Source: Phycisphaerae bacterium
GTDB taxonomy: Bacteria > Planctomycetota > Phycisphaerae > SM23-33
NCBI GenBank assembly: GCA_016782885.1
Contig: JADHXQ010000014.1
Span: 1-58,642, forward strand
Direction of reading: 5' to 3'
DNA length: 58,642 bases
Notes under the pieces: model-generated
What the model was told of the DNA's origin: nothing
Database searches by the model: none
What the model saw: only the letters and a program-made list of their open reading frames with translations
In this document: positions 52,318 to 58,642 of the stretch, piece after piece
Position numbering within the stretch: position 1 is the stretch's first letter
How the letters are laid out: the number at the start of each line of letters is the position of its first letter
Translations under genes and position numbers: made by a program

Positions 52318-53400
52318 CTATTCGCCCTCGTTCGGCCGCGTTGTGGCGGTTTGGGTCGGCTTGCGCCCCATCGACTCGAGGCTCTTGTCGTACGTCTCGT
52401 CACTGATAGCCCCCGCCGCACGGTACTTGTCGAGCAACTCAATGCGACGCGAAACCATCGCCGGATCTCGGCGACTGAACATGGGGCTTGCGATGTAACA
52501 CGTAACCTGAAGGACCCTGGCGGATGCAGCACCGGATGCAGCCGATATCATCAGCCCCATGGCCACAAGCCTTTTGGCCCTGTCCGGTATCTTCCACCAG
52601 ATCAGCACAGCAGCCAGGAGGATCAGCCCCGCCCCACTGCAGCGAATCATGACGTCCCAGAGCCAGAGTGCGTGATACCTGTCGCTGTATTGCCTGCCGC
52701 AAACGGACCAGATGTAAACCCCATCGTCAATCTTCACCGAATATCGCTCCGCGAAGTAACTATCGGCCGGGGAGTCGGCAAACAGGGCCCCGTGCGCATC
52801 GCGGCGATTCTCGTATACATACGGCATCTGCCACGGCGAGAGCACCACCGCAGGACCTATCAGGAAGACCACGTCGTCATGCCCGATTGCCAGTTCACGT
52901 TCCACCGTTTCCATTTCCTCGTCTTCGAGCAGCGGCGCCCGACGTTGGTCAGCCGTCGACTGCAACTCCAGATTCCAGCCAACCCCCGCTTCGCGCATCT
53001 CCGCCAACGTGCGTGGCACGCGTCCATGCTCAATCCGATAGTGTCGCAGTCTCTCCTGAGCCACGCTCCAAAAACCAGAAGAGTGTCTCATGTACCCCCT
53101 TGCATCAAAACTGTAGAGCCCATCTCTTCTATGCGCCTCGGGATATCTGAACATAATGACCTTCATCCGAGCCGCGAAGTTGTCCAAAACACTGAGTCCC
53201 TCATCAGTGCTTGGGTATCGCCCGCGAGACTCCTTGAACCGGCGCAGGTGGACCTCCAGGGACGACAGTTGTTCGTCCATGATTTCGAGATGCCGCCGCA
53301 GCCGCGAACGATATCTGCCATCATCGCCGTAGCCGGCAACAAGATATGCGCCGACCGCGCCAGCCGCAACAATCACAATAACCCACGCCGCTTTCTGCAC
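52318..53400 (-). CDS. Membrane protein with GspG-like (major pseudopilin) segment
   Basis: 360 residues. An N-terminal helix (residues 5-24) lacks a prepilin cleavage site. Residues of about 36-80 resemble the type II secretion GspG core (LEVHLRRFKESRGRYPSTDEGLSVLDN). A second segment (LRHYRIEHGRVPRTLAEM) looks like a repeat of the same core. A long extracytoplasmic part follows, then two helices near 255-275 and 285-305, and a basic/threonine-rich tail. It may have adopted a pseudopilin fold for another role. It is convergent with the DUF2225-like gene. Confidence 0.7.
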   Translation of the reverse strand: MQKAAWVIVIVAAGAVGAYLVAGYGDDGRYRSRLRRHLEIMDEQLSSLEVHLRRFKESRGRYPSTDEGLSVLDNFAARMKVIMFRYPEAHRRDGLYSFDARGYMRHSSGFWSVAQERLRHYRIEHGRVPRTLAEMREAGVGWNLELQSTADQRRAPLLEDEEMETVERELAIGHDDVVFLIGPAVVLSPWQMPYVYENRRDAHGALFADSPADSYFAERYSVKIDDGVYIWSVCGRQYSDRYHALWLWDVMIRCSGAGLILLAAVLIWWKIPDRAKRLVAMGLMISAASGAASARVLQVTCYIASPMFSRRDPAMVSRRIELLDKYRAAGAISDETYDKSLESMGRKPTQTATTRPNEGE

Positions 53401-53529
53401 TACAACCCCTTCACTCAGTACATCTCTATTGTACAGATGTCAGACAAACAGAACAATCGGGAGCCGTCGCGCACCATCCAAATACTCTGCACCCATTCAG
53501 ACATTTCAACTATGTCCGAGAGCCGGAAA

Positions 53530-54696
53530 CTACCACCTCTGTTCTGCGATCTCGCGCCAGGGCAGGAGCGTTCCGTCGCTTCGCTTCTGTGCGGTCAGGC
53601 CGCCATAGACGGCTAGCGCGTCAATCTCGCCAACTGCTTCCAGAACGTCGCGGACGCGATGAACCGTATCGAACATCTCACTTGACGGCGTCTGCCCGGA
53701 CTTGGCCTCGACCACGGACAGACGCGGACCATCGGCGACAACAAGGTCGGCCTCCAAGCCCTGGCGATCGCGGTAGAAGTACATCCCGCCATACTCGCCC
53801 CGATTGGCGCGGTGCTTGGCGATCTCCGAGACTACCCACGTTTCAAAAATTGCACCGCGCAGCGGGTGGTTACGTAGATGGTCGATCTCACAGATACCCA
53901 GAAGCCGGCAGAGCAGCCCTGTGTCGTAGAAATGCAGCTTGGGCATCTTGATCAACCGCTTGCGAACTCCGGCTCGCCAGGGCGGAAGGCGAAAGGTCAT
54001 GAAACTCGTCTCAAGCACAGACAACCACGCCTTTGCAGTCGGCTGGGAAATACCGCAATCGCTCGCCAGCGCCGAAAAGTTCAGCAACTGCCCCGTCCGC
54101 CCGGCGCACAACTGGACGAACCGCTGGAAGGCGATCAGGTCGCCGACGTTCGAGATTGTCCGCACGTCCCGCTCAATATAGGTCGCCACATACGACCCCA
54201 GCCAGTCGGACGGGGAGAACTTGCGGTCGAAAATTGCCGGATATCCACCGGCAAGCAATACCTCGTCAAGGCTCTTGGGGTGGGTTTTGAATCGGCATGT
54301 CTCATCGTAACTCAGCGGCATGAGATGGAGGACAGCGGTGCGGCCCGCGAGCGACTGGCTGACCGATTCGGACAACGCGAGGTTCTGCGAACCGGTGAGA
54401 ATCCATCGCCCCGGCGCCAGGTTCTCGTCGATCAGGCCCTGGATGTAGGATGGGAGATCCGGGCATCGCTGGACCTCGTCGATAACGGCTCCGTCGGGAA
54501 ACTGAGCGAGAAAAGCTCGCGGATCGGACAGGGCCAGCGAACGGACGTCCAGGGCCTCGAGGTTGGCGTAGGGGTGATTTGGAAAGACCGCCCGGCAGAG
54601 CGTACTCTTTCCGCTTTGTCTCGGACCGGTGATCGTGACGGCCGGAAATACCGCCGCGACCGCTTTGACGCGCTCTGTCAAGTTGCGTTTGATCAT
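53530..54696 (-). CDS. AAA-like ATPase with DUF4143 domain
   Basis: 388 residues. P-loop GPRQSGKST near residue 24 and the Walker B-like AVIDEVQRCP. WILTGSQNLALSESVSQSLAGR is a typical sensor region. The C-terminal DUF4143 domain shows FYDTGLLCRLLGI, IFETWVVSEIAKHR, FYRDRQGLEADLVV and VVEAKSGQTPS, a nuclease-like EVD-AK pattern of PD-(D/E)XK type. These proteins are widespread, commonly mobile and of unclear function. They are often linked to defence or toxin-antitoxin systems. The promoter suggests a leaderless mRNA. Confidence 0.88.
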   Translation of the reverse strand: MIKRNLTERVKAVAAVFPAVTITGPRQSGKSTLCRAVFPNHPYANLEALDVRSLALSDPRAFLAQFPDGAVIDEVQRCPDLPSYIQGLIDENLAPGRWILTGSQNLALSESVSQSLAGRTAVLHLMPLSYDETCRFKTHPKSLDEVLLAGGYPAIFDRKFSPSDWLGSYVATYIERDVRTISNVGDLIAFQRFVQLCAGRTGQLLNFSALASDCGISQPTAKAWLSVLETSFMTFRLPPWRAGVRKRLIKMPKLHFYDTGLLCRLLGICEIDHLRNHPLRGAIFETWVVSEIAKHRANRGEYGGMYFYRDRQGLEADLVVADGPRLSVVEAKSGQTPSSEMFDTVHRVRDVLEAVGEIDALAVYGGLTAQKRSDGTLLPWREIAEQRW

Positions 54697-54703
54697 ACTA
54701 TAT

Positions 54704-54732
54704 TGTATATCGTCACAATCGGGCTAATTCAA
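54704..54732 (-). promoter_or_regulatory. Promoter of the DUF4143 ATPase gene, leaderless geometry
   Basis: On the minus strand, TTGAAT (54732-54727), a 17-base spacer, and TATACA (54709-54704); the ATG at 54696 follows 7 bases later. There is no ribosome-binding site. The 173-base gap upstream, to 54869, shows no other feature. Confidence 0.55.
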
Positions 54733-54869
54733 GATTGTGTTTTGAAATAGCCCGCGCGGAACAATTGCTGGTTCCTGCAGGTCTCGCCGTCTGAGCGGTT
54801 GTCAAGTCGGCGATTGGTCGCTCGCGGGTTTTTTGAGCAGATCAATCTCCGCCCCGATCCCGTCGTGGC

Positions 54870-56747
54870 TCACTTGCCCGTTGCCGCGCCTTTGGCTGCA
54901 TCCGAAAGCTTTGCTGCATATTTCTTGTACAGTTCCACGATCTGCGGTTCAGTTGGCGATTTGATGATGACCAGGCGGCAGCGGGCGGTGGCTGTCTTGC
55001 CTGCTTTCACATCCCGGCCGAACAATGACAGGTAAAGCGAGCGATGCCCTTCCCCCGCATATGGCGTGGACAGTGCATAGCAATCTTCGGCGGGGGCCAT
55101 CAGGATCGCTGTCGGTGCGCCCCCTTTCCCGCGCCTTATCCCAAGCGGAGCGGCAAGATTGTCCCTGATCGCCCAGTCCACCGGATGGGGAAGTTGTTTC
55201 CATCGTCCATCCTTAATGACCGAAACGACATCCTTGTTGCGAGGAAACATCTGCCAGTGGCCAGCCGATTTCTCCGTCGTCTGAAAAGACGCCTTGCCCC
55301 CGCTCTTCGGGCTGCCTTCCACGTATATCGATGACGCCGGGAGGCTCTTGGTGAAGTAGGATGCAATAAACGACTCGAATTTCGAGAGGTCCGCGGCGGC
55401 CTTGACGGTAGTTGTCAGGTCCAGGGTATCCGGACCGCTCCAGCGGTAGACCGCCGTCATCTCGAACGGGCGATCCTTTGCCTTTGGCCAATGGACTTCC
55501 ACCGCCCCGTCAGACGTGAGCTTGGACGTGCTCGCCCAGCCCCACGCCGCGGGTCCGTAACGCTTGTTGGTGGTGAAGACGCGGTAGTGTCCGAAAACGC
55601 CTGCCCCCCCGTCCAGCCTGGTTTTGGAAGGGATGTGCGTCATCGCCGACAGACCGCGCGATCTTCCGCCCTGCCTCAACGTCCCGCGAAGCACACCCGT
55701 ATCGAAGCTGTATTGCTCCTTGCCCGACGATATGAAAGCCAATCGCCCCGGTTTGGCGGGAGCGGGAGCGGGGGTGGGTTTGACCTTGGACCCATCAGCG
55801 GAGTCACAGAAAGTTTTCCATTCTGACTCGACCTGCTTACGGGTCATGATTCCGGAATGGACGAGTATCCGATACCGAAGGGTCAGGCTCTTGCCGGCGG
55901 GGAGTGTGTAGTCCTCGGCGCCCGTGAAGACCGGATTGAAATAGGGCATGCCCTGGATTACGCACCATGGCGGCGGCTGGCGGGGGTTGTCGCGATGCAC
56001 GAAGATGGCTAGCCCCGCCTTCTTGTCGCCTTCGAGGTCGCCGCTGAAGTCGACCCACTTCGAGCATTTGCGCGAACAACCTTTCTGGCCTTCGCGTCCC
56101 TCGCTGTCGCGGAAAGTCCACTTCGAGGTCCTCTTGGCCATCCTGATCGCCATTCCCCCGTACCAGTTCTTGTTCAGGGTCACATCTTTCTTGCCCGCGG
56201 TGAAAGTGGCGGTCCAGTCGATACTGTAGCGCCCGTCGGCGCCCGGCGTGCTGATCGCAACCAGGCGTTTCTCTTTCAAAATCGTCTCCTGCCTGGGCAG
56301 CTTGTAGCTGATATCCAGGACAATGCGCCCCGAGTAGTCGTCTGCGGCCGCCGCATCGACCTTTACAGGAACAGTACTCTCGTGATTGTGTTCCCAGAAA
56401 TTTGTTCCGTTGATGAACTTCCAGGACCACCACATCGCCTTGTGCCAGGTATGGTCATATCCCTTGTACCCCTCGGGCTTAGGCCAGGGACGTGTCAGCT
56501 CCGTACCGTCAGTAAGACAGACCTTCATGTGGGGTTTGCCCGTCGCCTTGTCGTGATGGTGCTCCCACACCACTGACCCGTTGTTCAGCAGCGCCAGCGA
56601 TGTGTCGGTCTTCTTCCATTCAAACTTCGTCTCAGCTTTCTTTTCCGCGATTGCGACTTCCGCGATCGAAACCATGGTCATCGCAAAGAGCGCCGCATAC
56701 GTCCAACCCCGCCAATTCACTCCGCGTGTGATTCTCTTGTTTTCCAT
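54870..56747 (-). CDS. Secreted DUF6807-like protein
   Basis: 625 residues from ATG 56747, fixed by AAGGAG 8 bases upstream; a longer in-frame start lacks a site. A signal peptide of about 33 residues is present. Residues of about 60-330 match the DUF6807 (PmoA-family) type, with the histidine-rich VVWEHHHDKATGKPHMKVC and the DHTWHKAMWWSWKFINGTNFW pattern. The second half, residues of about 360-625, is a related beta-rich domain (YRWSGPDTLDLTTTVKAA). DUF6807 proteins are common in planctomycetes near sugar-degradation genes. Substrate unknown. Confidence 0.8.
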   Translation of the reverse strand: MENKRITRGVNWRGWTYAALFAMTMVSIAEVAIAEKKAETKFEWKKTDTSLALLNNGSVVWEHHHDKATGKPHMKVCLTDGTELTRPWPKPEGYKGYDHTWHKAMWWSWKFINGTNFWEHNHESTVPVKVDAAAADDYSGRIVLDISYKLPRQETILKEKRLVAISTPGADGRYSIDWTATFTAGKKDVTLNKNWYGGMAIRMAKRTSKWTFRDSEGREGQKGCSRKCSKWVDFSGDLEGDKKAGLAIFVHRDNPRQPPPWCVIQGMPYFNPVFTGAEDYTLPAGKSLTLRYRILVHSGIMTRKQVESEWKTFCDSADGSKVKPTPAPAPAKPGRLAFISSGKEQYSFDTGVLRGTLRQGGRSRGLSAMTHIPSKTRLDGGAGVFGHYRVFTTNKRYGPAAWGWASTSKLTSDGAVEVHWPKAKDRPFEMTAVYRWSGPDTLDLTTTVKAAADLSKFESFIASYFTKSLPASSIYVEGSPKSGGKASFQTTEKSAGHWQMFPRNKDVVSVIKDGRWKQLPHPVDWAIRDNLAAPLGIRRGKGGAPTAILMAPAEDCYALSTPYAGEGHRSLYLSLFGRDVKAGKTATARCRLVIIKSPTEPQIVELYKKYAAKLSDAAKGAATGK

Positions 56748-56996
56748 AAGACAACTCCTTTCTCCACCACGTGCGGTCGGCCAGACAGTCCGGCTTGTCC
56801 ACCAGGGGCTCTGCGCTGATAAGGCAGAGCGTAGGCTGCCCTGAATCCAAATGCAAGTAACAGGACTCTTCGGGCCTGAGGACAGAACCATTCGAGGCGT
56901 CCTTCGACCGGGCAGAAAACCCGTCCGATGCAATATTATCCGGGGAATCGAGTTGTTCATTATAGAAAAGCTCGCCGGAAACAAAGGAGTAAGACG

Positions 56997-57185
56997 ATGG
57001 GTCACAATGAAGCGACATTCCCTTTGTCGCCTCCGTCCTGGACATGGGGCGTCGCGCCAACAAGCGCATCTGAAGCATCCGACGATTCGGACCAGAAAAC
57101 CAAACCCCGCCGGCGGAAAAGCGCTTTATGCTGGAACGAACTGCCCAGCCGCCGCTGGCTCATACAAGCATCGCGAAAACTGTAG
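56997..57185 (+). CDS. Small basic protein of unknown function
   Basis: 62 residues. AAAGGAG lies 8 bases before the ATG, one of the best ribosome-binding sites in the window. It starts MGHNEATFPLSPPSWTWGVA and then becomes serine-rich and basic (KTKPRRRKSALCW). No domain was recognised. It is 64 bases upstream of the zinc-ribbon protein, on the same strand, and probably cotranscribed. Confidence 0.6.
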   Translation: MGHNEATFPLSPPSWTWGVAPTSASEASDDSDQKTKPRRRKSALCWNELPSRRWLIQASRKL

Positions 57186-57249
57186 ATAGCAGGCAAATTT
57201 TCGATTCCAGGGGACGGAAAGTATCGGATTACGGAAAGGAGACGCATCA

Positions 57250-58290
57250 GTGGAACCGGAAGTCATTGCCAATCTCTGGACGTTTAACGGAGCCTTCGCT
57301 GATAAAGATTTTAAGTTGAGTTACCAGGTCGGTATCCGTCCGTACATGGTCACAGGCTCCGACGATGAGAAATTCGAGCTGCTTCGGGCGCTGGCGGGGT
57401 GGGATTTCCACCTGGCCCATATGTTCCCCCTGTCATGCGGTACGACCCACCTCACCGGGCTCCCCGGGGGCGGCTCGATGGAAGTCGAAGGCGTTATGCC
57501 GGCCGGCGCTCCCGGTCTGGAGGTCATGGACTGGTGTCAGAATGCTTTCGATGGGATCGAGGCATTGCTGCCCGAACACCCCTCCGCGGAAGGAACCATG
57601 CGAGCGCATCTGGACCTTACGAATCTCCTGACTGTGCATACAGCCGTTGATGTGGACGAAAACGGGAACATGATCGCAAACACGAGCGATCCCAAGCTTG
57701 CCAGAAAGGCGCCCACTACGGCGGCGAACCTGTGGGCGTTCGCTGACGCGAGATCTACCTGTGTCCACGCCTTGACCGGACGCGCCTATCTATTGACGGG
57801 CAAGCGAAAGATGCTTAATCGCATACTGACAAACCTTTCCGCAAACGACTATTTACTGGGCCACCGACTCCCGGTGCCCGAATCGATCTCGGCCACGATA
57901 GACGGACAAGCCGTTCCCGGACGCGCCGATGTCTCCACCGTGTCATCGCAACAGGATTTGCTGTTCGCGCCCGTAATGGAGCAGATCGATCGGGAAATTC
58001 CCGACAAACACGCCGACTGGCAGAAGACAACGACGCACAGGTACACCCTGCGGCAAGACAGTCTTACCCACCGCGTATCCGTGATCCCTGAAACACACGT
58101 TCCTCCAACCCCGATCGAGACACCGGGCTCTCCCCCCGCGGCGCCATCTGCAAGAGGATCGGAAGACATGATCGTATTCCAGTGTCCAAATTGCAAAAGC
58201 GACTTACGGGTCCATGCCGGCAAGGCCGGGCGCTCCGGTAAATGCCCCAAGTGCAGGGGCTCCATAACCGTTCCTCCCGCCACCACATGA
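57250..58290 (+). CDS. Protein of unknown function with C-terminal zinc ribbon
   Basis: 346 residues from GTG 57250, preceded by AAGGAG about 8 bases earlier. The first about 250 residues are not recognised; they contain WDFHLAHMFPLSCGTTHLTG and a long acidic helix-like part. A proline-rich linker of about 270-300 follows. The C-terminus is a zinc ribbon, QCPNCKSDLRVHAGKAGRSG plus KCPKCRG, with two CxxC pairs. The AGRSGKCPKC pattern is typical of planctomycete MJ0042-like ribbons. There is no signal peptide, so it is probably cytoplasmic. Confidence 0.75.
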   Translation: MEPEVIANLWTFNGAFADKDFKLSYQVGIRPYMVTGSDDEKFELLRALAGWDFHLAHMFPLSCGTTHLTGLPGGGSMEVEGVMPAGAPGLEVMDWCQNAFDGIEALLPEHPSAEGTMRAHLDLTNLLTVHTAVDVDENGNMIANTSDPKLARKAPTTAANLWAFADARSTCVHALTGRAYLLTGKRKMLNRILTNLSANDYLLGHRLPVPESISATIDGQAVPGRADVSTVSSQQDLLFAPVMEQIDREIPDKHADWQKTTTHRYTLRQDSLTHRVSVIPETHVPPTPIETPGSPPAAPSARGSEDMIVFQCPNCKSDLRVHAGKAGRSGKCPKCRGSITVPPATT

Positions 58291-58345
58291 CCGTTGCTCC
58301 AACCACACCAGCGGTGAGGCAAAAGTAAAATCGTAAAAGGGGCTG

Positions 58346-58505
58346 GCAGTCCGTTGAAGAAGTGCTTCGTCGCCGAGAGCGAGGGATTGTTCGGTCTGGC
58401 AAGGACAAAACCGCAGACGAATCCGTTGATTCGTCGAGGATTTTGGACGCCGCCAGGACGGACAAGACCCGCTCGCAGGCAGAATCGACTTTTTCAACGG
58501 GCTGC
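58346..58505. mobile_element. 160-bp MITE-like or IS-remnant element with inverted repeats
   Basis: The left end GCAGTCCGTTGAAGAAGT and the complement of the right end GCAGCCCGTTGAAAAAGT match at 16 of 18 bases. The interior has a short palindrome (CGAATC/GATTCG) and no open frame. The ACTTTTTCAACGGGCTGC end resembles ends I recall for dispersed insertion elements; the family is not certain. It lies between a cellular gene and an IS630-like transposase. The gap 58291-58589 holds nothing else apart from the transposase leader. Confidence 0.55.
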
Positions 58506-58589
58506 TAGTGCTCTGTTACTTGTGATATGATGGATATTATATGGTCTTTTTGCCGATAGGGTAGGCATACCCAGGTAAGGAGACCTGCC

Positions 58590-58642
58590 ATGAAGAAGAA
58601 GTATATCGTGACGTTGACACAAGAGGAACAGCAAACGTTGCA
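58590..58642 (+). mobile_element. 5' end of an IS630-like transposase gene
   Basis: Only the first 17 codons are in the window: MKKKYIVTLTQEEQQTL, which matches the conserved N-terminus of IS630-family transposases (a helix-turn-helix protein). AAGGAG precedes the ATG at good spacing. The rest lies beyond the right edge, so completeness, terminal repeats and TA target duplication cannot be judged. Confidence 0.65.

Overview
The window looks like a chromosomal segment of a planctomycete, most likely near the Phycisphaerae/Sedimentisphaerales side of the phylum. This is inferred from gene content and not from a marker-gene tree. The clues are two large secreted PQQ-like beta-propeller proteins plus one propeller lipoprotein, two Tat-exported sulfatases in tandem, a prepilin-type protein with an RxFTLVELLVV signal and a C-terminal FMDGSVR segment, a DUF6807-type secreted protein, a DUF1566/EF-hand protein, an AGR-type zinc ribbon and a fused SecDF. 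Base composition is GC-rich, so long spurious reading frames lie opposite many real genes.

Left third (1-20904): mostly plus-strand housekeeping. A truncated DUF1566/EF-hand protein enters from the left edge on the minus strand. It is followed by riboflavin synthase, pdxA, a proline-metabolism trio (divergent ProC, P5C dehydrogenase, canonical ProC), a small unknown protein, a propeller lipoprotein, purH, a 1226-residue SecDF with a pair of EF-hands in its SecF half, a lipoprotein, a prepilin-like protein, a HEAT-repeat protein, rpmE with a clear terminator, prfA, a 41-residue membrane protein, an ArsR-type regulator and holA.

Middle (20915-34132): minus-strand ResB/CcsA cytochrome c maturation genes, an OmpA-like lipoprotein, a helix-turn-helix/membrane protein with an internal motif repeat, and a ribulose monophosphate pair (HPS fused to an RraA-like domain, and PHI). 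Divergent from the RuMP pair is a four-gene operon: a lipoprotein fusing MEMO1 and AMMECR1 domains, a polytopic spermidine-synthase-like protein, a small two-helix protein with paired histidines, and a radical SAM enzyme with a Tat signal. By its signals this AmmeMemoRadiSam set is placed in or across the cell envelope. I regard it as the best candidate here for an undescribed system.

Right third (34133-58642): a palindrome-rich intergenic segment is followed by a long minus-strand run transcribed from about 46.3 kb. It encodes a secreted protein with a CSC motif, a MacB/LolD-type permease and ATPase, two ModA-like binding lipoproteins, a molybdate-type permease and ATPase, and two large propeller proteins, one with a Rossmann-like insert and a malectin-like C-terminus. 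Beyond these lie the two sulfatases with a decayed sulfatase fragment at their end, a DUF2225/HEAT-like exported protein, a membrane protein with a GspG-like segment, a DUF4143-type ATPase, a DUF6807-type protein, a small basic protein plus a zinc-ribbon protein, a 160-bp inverted-repeat element, and the start of an IS630-like transposase at the right edge.

Several promoters lie so close to start codons (-10 box 6 to 9 bases before ATG) that leaderless mRNAs are likely. Other genes carry ordinary AAGGAG-type ribosome-binding sites. No tRNA, rRNA or CRISPR array was seen.
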